A stretch of 64,000 nucleotides of DNA from Lysinibacillus sp. JNUCC-52 (GTDB lineage: Bacteria > Bacillota > Bacilli > Bacillales_A > Planococcaceae). The first letter of the stretch is position 1; every line of letters begins with the position of its first letter. The position numbers were made by a program, and so were the translations under genes. Location: NCBI RefSeq assembly GCF_015999545.1, contig NZ_CP065546.1:3628001-3692000 (forward strand), read 5' to 3'. Below the pieces are notes generated by a model. It saw nothing but the letters and a program-made list of their open reading frames with translations, did no database searches and was not told the origin of the DNA. Positions 33,556-42,919 of the stretch are shown in pieces.

Positions 33556-34497
33556 CTAAAAGTAATTTAATTTAACCAATATTAATAGAAGTAACGGTAT
33601 CGATAACAATGAAAAGATTGTTGAAATAACTGTGACAATAGCACCTAATTTATCATTTGCATTATATTTACTAAATAAAATAGATGACAATGTTAGAGCA
33701 GGCATCGTTGCTTGAATTAGTAAAGTTTGTGCAATGATATGATCGACCGTAATAAAACTAATTATGATAAATACTACAATCGGTAAACCAAGAAGTTTCA
33801 CTAAAGTAGGAATAATCGATTTACTTTTCAGTACTGTAAATTGAGATTTATTTACAGACATAATTAGTATCCCGATATAAAACATAGCAAGTGGTGATGC
33901 CAGTGCAGCTAATTGATTAGTTAATGTAATAAAAATAACGGGAGGACGATAATTAACAAAAGCAAAGAATAAGCCACATACAATTGCAATCGTAGGAATA
34001 TTAATCATCGATTTTAACGTGCTAAATGAAAATTTCATCGTTTTTTGCAACAGCATAACCCCAACAGTCCAGATGACCAAGTCCACACCTGCATCAAAAA
34101 TTGCGGCATATAAAGCACCTTTTGGACCTAAAATTGCAGCACATAAAGGTATTCCGATAAAACCTGTATTGCCAAGTCCAGAGAGAAGGGCAACTTCAGG
34201 TTTCATCGTACTTTCCTTATCAAAAATAGTAATCAATAGCCATCCTAAAAAAATGCCAATTAGACAAATCATTATAGATAATATAAATACCATGCCAATA
34301 TTTTTAAGAATAGTAGGGCTAATCTCTACCTTAAATATGCTTGAAAGAATAATACAGGGCATCGCAACGTTCACGATGATTAGTGTATAGGTTTTACGAG
34401 TGCTTTCATTAATAGGTGTAATTCGAGCAAGTAATATACCTATTAAAATCATAAATCCTATTAATAGTATTGATTCAAAGACAATAGAATACTCCAT
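33556..34497 (-). CDS. Auxin-efflux-carrier (AEC) family transporter, operon copy 1
   Basis: 313 residues, ten hydrophobic segments in the 5+5 AEC layout. GLGNTGFIGIPL near residues 105-116 is the family's unwound-helix motif in the first half, and LIQATMPALTLSSILFSKY the matching one in the second. The ATG at 34497 follows AGGAAG; GTG at 34506 in-frame is possible. AEC proteins move organic anions such as malonate or malate, thus may export the product of the neighbouring amidohydrolase. Confidence 0.88.
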   Translation of the reverse strand: MEYSIVFESILLIGFMILIGILLARITPINESTRKTYTLIIVNVAMPCIILSSIFKVEISPTILKNIGMVFILSIMICLIGIFLGWLLITIFDKESTMKPEVALLSGLGNTGFIGIPLCAAILGPKGALYAAIFDAGVDLVIWTVGVMLLQKTMKFSFSTLKSMINIPTIAIVCGLFFAFVNYRPPVIFITLTNQLAALASPLAMFYIGILIMSVNKSQFTVLKSKSIIPTLVKLLGLPIVVFIIISFITVDHIIAQTLLIQATMPALTLSSILFSKYNANDKLGAIVTVISTIFSLLSIPLLLLILVKLNYF

Positions 34498-34529
34498 TAA
34501 ATGCACTTCCTAAAACGATCATTATTAAA

Positions 34530-35948
34530 CTATTTCTCCATGCGTACAGCTACTATCGGTGTTAGCAACTGTTTGTTTTTAGATGTTAGTAGACTCACAA
34601 TAATCAACACAGGGAAGTTGAAACATAATGCAATCAGTCCTGTATTAATTGCAAAAATACTAATACCTGCAAATTGGAAGGATAATGCGATTACCGTACC
34701 CGTTAGAATACCTGCACCAACCCCTATCGCAGTAGCTCTTTTCCAAAAAATAATGGAAAGAATACCAGGCAATATTTGACCAAAGCCAAAGTAAGCTGTG
34801 TTAATTAGATTTAGCATTAAACTTGGAAGAGATACAGTTAACAACATTGAAATTAATAAATAAACAATAACAACAACTTGTGACCATTTACGTTGTTTAT
34901 TTTCTGGAATACTTGTCACAATGTTACGAGTAAAAATACCACCAACTACTAAAGAAATAACGGCTAGTACGAGTAGCCCTGATAGTGCGGCCCCAGCAGC
35001 TACTAATCCAACTACCCATGAAGGTAATAATTCAATGGAAGTTGCAATAAATGCATGGTTAGGGTTATCAATGTTCGGTAAAGCAACTAGAGCAAAATAT
35101 GCCGAAGCAATTAAGAATGGATACATAAGCATATACAGTGGCATAAACCTTTGAGCACGCTTAATTGTCCCTTCTGATTTACTTGTGAACAATACATTTA
35201 TAATAAATGGGAAACAATAGAAAGCTACTGCTTGGAAAATAATTGTCGTTATTGAAAACGTAACTTGTTCTGTCGAACCAAAAGATAATGAAGCACCGTG
35301 TTCTTTTGCAGTAGTAAATAGATTATTTACACCATCAAGTTTTGAAAAGGCTGCCCAACCTACGATAATAATAGCTGCGAATAAAAGAATATCTTTTAAA
35401 ATTGATATAACAGCAGGTGCTTTTACTCCAGAAATCGCAACATACACATATGCAATAGCCCCAGCAATGATTACAGCAATAATAGGTGGGAAATCGAAGC
35501 CTAAAGCATTTAAAGCAACTATAAGCCCTTCAAACTGTAACTGTCCCCAAGGAATGAGGAATAGTAAACAAGTACAAGCCACTAGTAATTCTAAAGGTCT
35601 GCTAGAAAAATGGCTTTTGAATAAATCAGGAGCGGTCATCGCATTGTAGTGTTTGCCAGCCCGCCAAATAAGAGGTGAAAGGAAGTAGCCTACTGGATAG
35701 GCTAAAAGAATGTATCCTAGAAACCAAATTCCGTAGCTAGCCCCTTTTGCGTATATACCTCCAGGAAACCCAATAATTGTTCCGATACTATACACTTCAC
35801 CGATTGCAAGGAAGAATAAGATAAATCCGTTAAAAGATCTTCCACCAACTAAATAATCTGCTACGTTGTCTTTTTTCGATTTACCTTTTGAAAGAACTGC
35901 TAGAATTAGAGAAAAAATAAGAACACCTATGAAAATTGCAACTGCCAT
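34530..35948 (-). CDS. Sodium:solute symporter family protein (SSS, PanF-like)
   Basis: About 472 residues with 13 hydrophobic segments. VGGRSFNGFILFFLAIGEVYSIGTIIGFPGGIYAKGASYGIWF (about 35-75) matches the SSS first-repeat region, and SVSLGALSG-like core SGLLVLAVISLVVGGIFTRNIV is near 320. GTG at 35960 is in-frame, but the GGTGG site suits the ATG at 35948. It is transcribed with the DUF3311 gene upstream, a pairing common for SSS carriers. It has no counterpart in operon copy 2. Confidence 0.87.
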   Translation of the reverse strand: MAVAIFIGVLIFSLILAVLSKGKSKKDNVADYLVGGRSFNGFILFFLAIGEVYSIGTIIGFPGGIYAKGASYGIWFLGYILLAYPVGYFLSPLIWRAGKHYNAMTAPDLFKSHFSSRPLELLVACTCLLFLIPWGQLQFEGLIVALNALGFDFPPIIAVIIAGAIAYVYVAISGVKAPAVISILKDILLFAAIIIVGWAAFSKLDGVNNLFTTAKEHGASLSFGSTEQVTFSITTIIFQAVAFYCFPFIINVLFTSKSEGTIKRAQRFMPLYMLMYPFLIASAYFALVALPNIDNPNHAFIATSIELLPSWVVGLVAAGAALSGLLVLAVISLVVGGIFTRNIVTSIPENKQRKWSQVVVIVYLLISMLLTVSLPSLMLNLINTAYFGFGQILPGILSIIFWKRATAIGVGAGILTGTVIALSFQFAGISIFAINTGLIALCFNFPVLIIVSLLTSKNKQLLTPIVAVRMEK

Positions 35949-35972
35949 TATCCATCCCACCTTGTAAATTAA

Positions 35973-36179
35973 TTAATCATAATTTTTTTTATCGAAGAAA
36001 AACCAAGAACAAGAAATACAAATAGATGTCAGAATGAACCATAAGAACATCCAAAAATAAAGAATAGGAAAACCTAAAATAAAATGTTCGGAGTAACGAA
36101 AATAAATTAACCCACCAGGTATACAAACAACTGGTATAACAAGACCAATAAAGACATTCAAAATTGTTTTGCGGGACAT
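35973..36179 (-). CDS. DUF3311-type small membrane protein
   Basis: 68 residues with two hydrophobic helices (about 8-27 and 38-60). VCIPGGLIYFRY between them resembles the DUF3311 motif. Encoded 24 bases upstream of an SSS symporter, as is usual for this family, so probably an accessory subunit. GAAAGGAG lies before the ATG. Confidence 0.75.
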   Translation of the reverse strand: MSRKTILNVFIGLVIPVVCIPGGLIYFRYSEHFILGFPILYFWMFLWFILTSICISCSWFFFDKKNYD

Positions 36180-36225
36180 AGTATAACTCCTTTCTAAAAA
36201 GTAAATAACTATAACTTGTCATGAC

Positions 36226-36307
36226 GTACGTACCAGTTGCGTTATATTCATTTACATTTCCATGGTTTATTTTGGAATAGTATATAAATTTTAAAAAAGG
36301 TTGTCAA
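36226..36307 (-). promoter_or_regulatory. Promoter and operator of operon copy 1
   Basis: Reading the minus strand: -35 TTGACA (36307-36302), 17-base spacer, -10 TATACT (36284-36279). A GTACGTAC palindrome followed by CAGT on the plus strand (36226-36237) lies about 40 bases into the transcript. The same block is before copy 2. Confidence 0.7.
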
Positions 36308-36567
36308 CATAATAATGGTGTTAAAGTAGAAAAAAATGATTTAAAAGAGAATTATTATTTAGTATATAAATATCTTTTATAGGTATTTTCACTTAAATTT
36401 GAAGGTGGAAAAGAGGATATTGGGACTCGGAAATGTGATGAATAAAGTATGTCTAAAGATTCTGATAATATCAACGAAGTAATAGAATAATTTTACTAAG
36501 AGAACAATGAAAACACAGGGGAATGAAGGGCGCAATACAGAACTGGTATGATTTTTGAATATTCGGA

Positions 36568-36600
36568 AAACTACTGACGGATGGGGATCGTCAGTAGTTT
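36568..36600. terminator. Terminator of operon copy 2
   Basis: AAACTACTGACG (36568-36579) pairs perfectly with CGTCAGTAGTTT (36589-36600). A duplicated form of the hairpin at 31791. Confidence 0.8.
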
Positions 36601-36641
36601 GTCTAACATTTATAAATAGTTACTATTTGGGGAGATAGTAA

Positions 36642-38309
36642 TTATTTTAACTTTGATAATGCTAACTCTTTATTTTCAAATACAATTTCACCATTAATAA
36701 TGGTAGCTAAAATATGAATATCTTTTATCGTCATCGGATCAACGGCTGTTGGATCCTTTTCTAAAATTGCAAAATCAGCTAATTTCCCTATTTCAATACT
36801 ACCGATATCTTGTTCGTCGAAGTTCAATAGGGCGCCGTAAATCGTCATTGATTTTAAAGCGGTTTCAACATCAATTTTTTGAGCTTCACCTAGTACGTGC
36901 CCTCCGCTCGTTACGCGATTAACCGCTGCCCATATTGAGAAAAGCGGGGAGATTGGCGTAACAGGGCAGTCCGAATGTAATGTAAACAATAAACCTAAAT
37001 CATCTGCTTCTTTCAATGGGTTTATTCTCTCTGCTCTTTCTGGCCCTAAAAAGATATTTTTATGGCGGTCACCCCAGAAATATATATGATTAATGAAAAA
37101 TGAAGCAGCAATCTGATAGTCTTTCATAAACTTCAAATCATCTGGTGTAGCTGTTTGCACATGTTCAATTCGATGACGATGGTCACTCCGAGGAGACGTT
37201 TCAAGTGCATGCTGATAGGCTTCAAGGATCGAACCTATCGCACGATCTCCATTACCGTGTGTGGCAATTCTAAAGCCCCGATTATGGAAATTTAATACGA
37301 AGTCATTCAAAGTTTGTTGTGGAAAAATAAGATCCCCATATAAACTTTGATCACTATAGTATGGTTGTCGTAATGCTCCTGTAAGCCCCTGAATAGAGCC
37401 ATCTTGGAATAGCTTCACGCTATCTAATTTAGCCATGCCATTAGAGTCCTCTAAAATTTTTTGATTTAGTTGATTTGCATCGTATTTTTCGAAAAAGCCA
37501 TCTTCCAACAACACATTGTACATAAACATTAAACGCATTCTCATTGGATGTATATGATCGTTTATTGCATCTATATGAATATCATATTCTGCCTGTCCTA
37601 CCGCTGCATCTGTATTAGTAGTGATTCCTTGTTCAACATAATCTTGCGCAGCAATACGAATTAAATCCATGAATTCTTCTTTTAAAGGAGCAGGAATATG
37701 ATCGTAAACAAAGCTCATAGCAGCATGTTCATATAAAACCCCATTTAAATTATTCGCAGCATCTCGTCCGTAATGACCGCCTTCAGGATCGTTCACAGAA
37801 GCATCAATATTCGCAAGTTCCAGTACTTTGGAGTTGACAACGGCAATATGATTTGAAATATGGCGGATAAATATAGGGCGATCTGTACTTACTTTATCTA
37901 AGTCTTCTCGAGTAGGGTGTCTGTTATCTATGAGCATTGTATCATCATAACCAAAGCCCAAAATCCAACTGTTGTCATCTCGCTTCTTATGAAACGCCTC
38001 TAAATTGTATACGATATCTGCAATGCTTTTATTATGCGGAGATGAACAATCTACTTGGGCCTTATTTAAGGCATACATAAATAGATGATTATGTGTATCA
38101 ATGAAACCTGGGATTAATGTTGCCCCATTTAAATCGAGTTCCTTTGCATTTATTTCGAGAACTAACGAATCCTCTGCCTGCTTAAATTGCGCTTTAGACC
38201 ATATTCCTACAATTCTTCCTCTATAAGAAGCTAAAACATTAGCACGAGTATTTTGAGCATCTAAAGTGATAATATTTGCATTTCTTATAAGTAAATCAAC
38301 CTTCATCAT
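36642..38309 (-). CDS. Amidohydrolase (YtcJ-like), operon copy 2
   Basis: 555 residues, close paralogue of 31870-33543 with the same metal and catalytic motifs (IDTHNHLF, RHRIEHVQTATPDDL, LHSDCPVTPISPLFSIWAAVNR). Differences cluster in residues ~195-270 (PAPLKEEFMDLIRIAAQDYVEQGITTN region and AAVGQAEYD, with a three-residue deletion) and may affect substrate choice. AGGAGG lies six bases before the ATG. Paired with the second AEC gene. Confidence 0.88.
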   Translation of the reverse strand: MMKVDLLIRNANIITLDAQNTRANVLASYRGRIVGIWSKAQFKQAEDSLVLEINAKELDLNGATLIPGFIDTHNHLFMYALNKAQVDCSSPHNKSIADIVYNLEAFHKKRDDNSWILGFGYDDTMLIDNRHPTREDLDKVSTDRPIFIRHISNHIAVVNSKVLELANIDASVNDPEGGHYGRDAANNLNGVLYEHAAMSFVYDHIPAPLKEEFMDLIRIAAQDYVEQGITTNTDAAVGQAEYDIHIDAINDHIHPMRMRLMFMYNVLLEDGFFEKYDANQLNQKILEDSNGMAKLDSVKLFQDGSIQGLTGALRQPYYSDQSLYGDLIFPQQTLNDFVLNFHNRGFRIATHGNGDRAIGSILEAYQHALETSPRSDHRHRIEHVQTATPDDLKFMKDYQIAASFFINHIYFWGDRHKNIFLGPERAERINPLKEADDLGLLFTLHSDCPVTPISPLFSIWAAVNRVTSGGHVLGEAQKIDVETALKSMTIYGALLNFDEQDIGSIEIGKLADFAILEKDPTAVDPMTIKDIHILATIINGEIVFENKELALSKLK

Positions 38310-38319
38310 ATAATTCCTC

Positions 38320-39261
38320 CTAAAAGTAATTTAATTTAACAAAAATTAAAAGAAGCAATGGTATTGACAATAAAGAAAAAATTGTTGAAATTACTGTTAC
38401 AATTGCACCTAATTTATCGTTCGCATTATATTTACTAAATAAAATAGATGACAATGTCAAAGCAGGCATTGTAGCTTGAATTAATAAAGTTTGTGCAATT
38501 ACATGATCGAGCGTAATAAACCTTATCATTATGAATGCTACAACCGGCAAACCTAGGAGTTTAACGAGTGTAGGAATAATCGATTTACTTTTTAGTGCTG
38601 TAAATTGCATTTTATTTACAGACATTATAAGTATTCCGATATAAAACATGGCGAGTGGAGAGGCAAGTGCGGCTAATTGATTTGTTAACGTAATAAAAAT
38701 CATAGGAGGACGATAATTAACAAAAGCGAATAATAAGCCACACACAATTGCAATGGTAGGAATATTAATCATCGATTTCAGCGTGTTAAATGAAAATTTT
38801 ACCGACTTTTGCAGCAACATAACGCCAAAAGTCCAAATGACCAAATCAACACCTGCATCAAAAATGGCAGCATATAAGGCACCTTTAGGCCCTAAAATAG
38901 CCGCACATAATGGTATGCCGATAAAGCCTGTATTGCCAAGTCCAGAGAGAAGGGCAACTTCAGGTTTCATCGTACTATCTTTATCAAATATAGTGATGGA
39001 TAGCCATCCTATTAAAATGCCAACTATACTAATAATAATTGACAGCCCAAAGACTATACCAATATTTTTAAGAATAGAATGATCGATTTCTACTTTAAAG
39101 ATACTCGATAGAATAATACAGGGCATCGCGACATTTACGATAATGAGCGTGTAGGTTTTACGAGTACTATCATTAATCGGCGTAATCCGAGCAAGTAATA
39201 CACCTATTAAAATCATAAATCCTATCAATAAAATCGATTCAAAGACAACAGTATACTCCAT
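38320..39261 (-). CDS. AEC family transporter, operon copy 2
   Basis: 313 residues, close paralogue of 33556-34497: identical GLGNTGFIGIPLCAAILGPK core and C-terminal LFSKYNANDKLGAIVTVIST. The ATG at 39261 follows AGGAAG as in copy 1. Now the first intact gene of its operon because symporter and DUF3311 genes are missing. Confidence 0.88.
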   Translation of the reverse strand: MEYTVVFESILLIGFMILIGVLLARITPINDSTRKTYTLIIVNVAMPCIILSSIFKVEIDHSILKNIGIVFGLSIIISIVGILIGWLSITIFDKDSTMKPEVALLSGLGNTGFIGIPLCAAILGPKGALYAAIFDAGVDLVIWTFGVMLLQKSVKFSFNTLKSMINIPTIAIVCGLLFAFVNYRPPMIFITLTNQLAALASPLAMFYIGILIMSVNKMQFTALKSKSIIPTLVKLLGLPVVAFIMIRFITLDHVIAQTLLIQATMPALTLSSILFSKYNANDKLGAIVTVISTIFSLLSIPLLLLIFVKLNYF

Positions 39262-39425
39262 TAAATGCACTTCCTAAAACAATCATTAGTAAACTATTTT
39301 TAATGCACATAGAGACTTAGATTTCAGTAAACTGACAATATAACGTTTTAAGTTCAGTAAAATGCAAGAGGAACACTACATAACCACATAGTATTGATGG
39401 ATAGAGAATAACTCCTTTCTAAAAA
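39262..39425 (-). pseudogene. Scar of deleted symporter and DUF3311 genes in operon copy 2
   Basis: Next to the AEC start, the plus-strand text AAACTATTT...CAGTAAACTGACAATAT mirrors the 3' end of the symporter in copy 1 (AAACTATTT...TAGTAGACTCACAATAA). At the other side, AATAACTCCTTTCTAAAAAG mirrors the DUF3311 leader (TATAACTCCTTTCTAAAAAG at 36182-36201). About 1.5 kb present in copy 1 is absent between them. Best explained by internal deletion after duplication. Confidence 0.6.
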
Positions 39426-39449
39426 GTAAATAAAATAACTTATTGTGAT

Positions 39450-39531
39450 GTACGTACCAGTATAGTTAGGTTTATCTACCTTTTGAGGTTTAATTTGGAA
39501 TAGTATATAAAATTTAAATTACGATTGTCAA
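39450..39531 (-). promoter_or_regulatory. Promoter and operator of operon copy 2
   Basis: Minus strand -35 TTGACA (39531-39526), 18-base spacer, -10 TATACT (39507-39502). GTACGTACCAGT at 39450-39461 equals the copy-1 site. Duplicated control block. Confidence 0.65.
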
Positions 39532-39797
39532 CATAAAAATGGTTTAAAGTAGAAAAAAATAATTCGAAAGAGAATTATTATGCATTTTCAAAAATGTGAC
39601 ATAGTTATTTCTAGTATATAATTTTTTTATAGCTATTATTACTGTTGCATTATCTAAGTATTGGACAACAAAGAACGGTACTATTTCCTTCGTCTGGTTT
39701 AGCGTATTTACCCTCTTTTGTATTAAAAAACTTCTTCTAAATAGTAAATTTATGCTTTTTGAATTAAACTATTATAAACGGAAGGAGATAATTTATT

Positions 39798-40646
39798 ATG
39801 CATTCAATTAACAAAATAGGTGACCGTTTTTGGTTTATTACGCCAATCTCAGAAACCGATCGTCCCATTCTAGGAATGGTAGTAGGCAATAACAAAACAT
39901 TAATGATCGATGCAGGTAACTCGGAAGATCATGTACAGTATTTTCAGGATGAACTTTTAAAAATGGGGGTTCCTAATGCGGATATGGTAGTTTTAACGCA
40001 CTGGCATTGGGATCATATTTTTGGCCTTTCAGCATTACGTAATCTCGTTTCCATTGCTAGCAGCGCAACAAAGGAAGAAATGGAGAAATTAATTCCGTTC
40101 TCTTGGTCAGATGAAGCGATCGATGAGCGTGTAAAAGAGGGAATTGAAATTGAATTTTGCGCTAGTGCGATTAAAGAAGAATTCAAAGATCACCGTGATA
40201 TTAATATTGTTTTACCAGATATGACGTTTGATAAACGGGTGGAAATTGATCTAGGTGGGATAACTTGTATTGTTCAACATGTTGGAGGGGACCATGCAGC
40301 GGATTCTGTAGTTGTCTATATTAAAGAAGAAAAGATTCTTTTCCTTGCTGACTGCATTTATCCTAATCTTTATGCTGTAAAAGAAAATTATACAATTAAG
40401 GAAACACTGCGATTATTGGATGTTTTAGAGCAATTTGATGCAGACACATATATCCCTTCCCATCAAAAGCCGATTTCAAAAGAAGAGTTTAATCAAGAAG
40501 TGGTGAAGCTTCGAACAATTGCCAACTTTACAGATCGTCTTGGTGGAGACCAACAAAACATTATTAAGGAATATGAAAAACACGTTCAAAGAGAACTGAC
40601 AGAAGACGAACGCGAAACAATCGCTAACTTTGTAAATGGTTATTAA
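39798..40646 (+). CDS. MBL-fold metallohydrolase
   Basis: 282 residues, cytoplasmic. HWHWDHIFG near residues 68-76 is the HxHxDH motif; GGDHAADS near 158 gives the next His; LFLADCIYP near 180 the bridging Asp; SHQKP near 218 the last His. Helical C-terminus after 220. GAAGGAGA precedes the ATG. It is divergent from operon copy 2, with about 265 bases between promoters, so a linked role with the amidohydrolases is possible but unproved. Confidence 0.87.
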   Translation: MHSINKIGDRFWFITPISETDRPILGMVVGNNKTLMIDAGNSEDHVQYFQDELLKMGVPNADMVVLTHWHWDHIFGLSALRNLVSIASSATKEEMEKLIPFSWSDEAIDERVKEGIEIEFCASAIKEEFKDHRDINIVLPDMTFDKRVEIDLGGITCIVQHVGGDHAADSVVVYIKEEKILFLADCIYPNLYAVKENYTIKETLRLLDVLEQFDADTYIPSHQKPISKEEFNQEVVKLRTIANFTDRLGGDQQNIIKEYEKHVQRELTEDERETIANFVNGY

Positions 40647-40660
40647 TTCAAAATAATAAT

Positions 40661-41236
40661 ACTGCGGTTGATTTCCGTTACGGGCGACGCTTTCCGCGGG
40701 CACAGAGTAAGCCGCAACCCTCGCTAACGCGCGGATTGTTGCGTCTTACGTGCTGTGCTGTTCCCGCAGGAGACGCCCCCCTTCACTCCAATCAACTAGT
40801 GTCACATTCTCTTGCAGAGGAAAAGTATAAAATACAGCACAATTATCGCACTTAGTCGTCTGCTTCAATTATTAAAAAATAACTTTAGAAGACTACTGCG
40901 GTTGATTTCCGTTACGGGCGACGCTTTCCGCGGGCACAGGGTAAGCCGCAACCCTCGCTAACGCGCGGATTGTTGCGTCTTACGTGCTGTGCTGTTCCCG
41001 CAGGAGACGCCCCCCTTCACTCCAATCAACTAGTGTCACATTCTCTTGCAGAGGAAAAGTATAAAATACAGCACAATTATCGCACTTAGTCGTCTGCCTC
41101 AATCATTAAAAGATAAATTTAGAAGAATACTGCGGTTGATTTCCGTTACGGGCGACGCTTTCCGCGGGCACAGGGTAAGCCGCAACCCTCGCTAACGCGC
41201 GGATTGTTGCGTCTTACGTGCTGTGCTGTTCCCGCA
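40661..41236. repeat. GC-rich repeat in 234-bp tandem array (2 full units + partial)
   Basis: Units start at 40661, 40895 and 41129 with ACTGCGGTTGATTTCCGTTA, exactly 234 bases apart. Each full unit has a ~140-base GC-rich palindromic core (CGGGCGACGCTTTCCGCGGG to GGAGACGCCCCCC) and an AT-rich linker (AATCAACTAGTGTCACATTC on). Unit 3 loses the right arm: CCCGCA joins directly to ACTAGTG at about 41236. Confidence 0.9.
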
Positions 41237-41265
41237 ACTAGTGAAATTGTTTGAGAATTGTTTGA

Positions 41266-41276
41266 GTGCCTGACAC
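41266..41276. repeat. Short dispersed motif GTGCCTGACAC
   Basis: Preceded by ATTGTTTGA. Members of the same 11-base near-palindrome occur at 44219, 58121, 58325, 58529, 58649 and 61180. Confidence 0.55.
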
Positions 41277-41282
41277 CGATAA

Positions 41283-41316
41283 AAAAGGCATTAAGAATGA
41301 CTTCTTAATGCCTTTT
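41283..41316 (-). terminator. Intrinsic terminator of nucleoside transporter gene
   Basis: Perfect 15-bp stem AAAAGGCATTAAGAA / TTCTTAATGCCTTTT around TGAC. The A run at 41281-41286 is a T tail on the minus strand. Confidence 0.85.
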
Positions 41317-41361
41317 GTCGATGAACTGAGGAAGTAGTGTCCGCCACTTCCTTTTTCTTTT

Positions 41362-42540
41362 TTATAAAATTAAGCTAACAATAATACCTGATAGCACGCT
41401 TACAAGTGTAGCACCAAATAATAATTTTAAGCCAAAGCGTGCGACTACATTACCTTGCTTTTCATTGAGACTTTTTACAGCACCGACAATGATACCAATC
41501 GATGAGAAGTTGGCAAAGGAAACAAGGAATACAGAAAGAATACCCATTGTACGTTCACTAAAGTGATGATCGCCTCCTGATAAATCCAACATCGCCACAA
41601 ATTCATTCGTTACCAGTTTAGTCGCCATAATTGATCCAGCACTAACTGCTTCAGAGAAAGGAATCCCCATGATGAAGGCAACTGGTGCAAAGATATAACC
41701 TAGAATACTTTGGAACGAAATGCCGAACAATAGCTCAAACACACTATTGAATCCAGCCATCAATGCAATAAACCCAATTAACATGGCGCCGACGATAATG
41801 GCAACCTTAAAGCCATCAAGAATATATTCACCAAGCATTTCGAAGAAGGATTGCTTTTCATGTTCTATTTCTAAAATATCCTCGTTCGGGTCAATTTCAT
41901 ACGGATTCATAATTGTAGCGATAATAAAACCACCAAATAGATTTAGAACTAATGCCGTCACAATATATTTTGGTTCTAGCATTGTCATATAAGCACCTAC
42001 GATGGACATGGATACAGTTGACATGGCCGATGCACATAGAGTATATAATCGCTGTTTAGAAAGTAGACCGAGCTGTTTTTTTAATGTGATGAAAACCTCT
42101 GATTGGCCGACCATCAATGAAGCAACAGCATTATAAGATTCAAGTTTTCCCATTCCGTTTACTTTACTTAATACCCATCCAATTCCTTTCATAATAAACG
42201 GAAGGATTTTTAGATGCTGTAAAATCCCAATTAATGCAGAAATAAATATAATAGGTAGTAATACTGTTAAAAAGAATGGCGCTTCCCCTTCGTTCGCTAA
42301 GCCGCCAAAGACAAAGGAAACCCCTTCGCTTGCATATTCGAGCAACTTGTTAAAAACAGTAGCTATGCCCTTAATAATAATTAACCCAAATTCTGTATTT
42401 AACAATAACAATGACAATAGAATTTGAATAACAATCATGGTGATAATTGGTTTGAATTTTATTTCTTTACGATTGGTACTTGCCAACCATGCCAAAAATA
42501 GCACAATAAGAATACCTATAATTGAAATAATGTATTGCAT
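41362..42540 (-). CDS. nupC: Concentrative nucleoside transporter (NupC/CNT family)
   Basis: 392 residues, typical CNT length and layout: eight to ten hydrophobic segments, [14 protein letters not shown] near residues 145-160 (substrate-site helix), [14 protein letters not shown] near 310-322 and a C-terminal region [20 protein letters not shown]. It takes up pyrimidine or other nucleosides with H+ or Na+. AGGAGG lies six bases before the ATG. Single gene with its own terminator. The exact paralogue (NupC, NupG, PyrP-like) is not resolved. Confidence 0.88.
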   Translation of the reverse strand: MQYIISIIGILIVLFLAWLASTNRKEIKFKPIITMIVIQILLSLLLLNTEFGLIIIKGIATVFNKLLEYASEGVSFVFGGLANEGEAPFFLTVLLPIIFISALIGILQHLKILPFIMKGIGWVLSKVNGMGKLESYNAVASLMVGQSEVFITLKKQLGLLSKQRLYTLCASAMSTVSMSIVGAYMTMLEPKYIVTALVLNLFGGFIIATIMNPYEIDPNEDILEIEHEKQSFFEMLGEYILDGFKVAIIVGAMLIGFIALMAGFNSVFELLFGISFQSILGYIFAPVAFIMGIPFSEAVSAGSIMATKLVTNEFVAMLDLSGGDHHFSERTMGILSVFLVSFANFSSIGIIVGAVKSLNEKQGNVVARFGLKLLFGATLVSVLSGIIVSLIL

Positions 42541-42919
42541 ATGTAACCTCCTGATGAATTAAAACATGATGTGTTAGCTTTTCATAAAACCTTTCGCATT
42601 AGAAACTTTTTTTATTTTGATTGTAGTTATAATGTGTATATTGCCCAATTTAATAAAAAGAAACCGTACGTATTAATTTTAATTAAGCTTTTCTGTTTAA
42701 TGGTAACTAAGTGATATTAATAGAAAGTTGATAAAAAAGCAAAAAAAATGATTATAAACGAGTTTTTTGGTGAGTCTTAGGAAATAAAAGGATGAAAAAT
42801 ACACTTATTTACATACCTGAATTTAGTTAATAGCTCGGCTGACAAATGATACTTAGATATAGGATAATGGTGATATATTCGAAATAGACAAACCTATTTA
42901 ATGAAGGGAGTGCAAATTA
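42541..42919. other. Divergent intergenic region, nupC / AlkD-like gene
   Basis: AT-rich. For the rightward gene, CTGACA (42839-42844) and GATAAT (42863-42868) with an 18-base spacer form a plausible promoter. No riboswitch or operator was recognised for the nupC side. Confidence 0.4.

Larger units (their letters stand above)
36180..36641. other. Leader and promoter region of operon copy 1 plus spacer
   Basis: Contains on the minus strand a sigma-A promoter (36302-36307 and 36279-36284) and a GTACGTAC palindrome. From about 36310 to 36355 it still matches the corresponding part upstream of copy 2 (AGAGAATTATTAT in both). The rest to 36567 has no gene. Confidence 0.6.

Noticed and set aside
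40661..41236. CRISPR array
   Set aside because: Unit is 234 bp with a single large palindrome; no short repeats with unique 30-40 base spacers.
42541..42919. Purine or other riboswitch before nupC
   Set aside because: None of the conserved aptamer blocks could be found on the minus strand.
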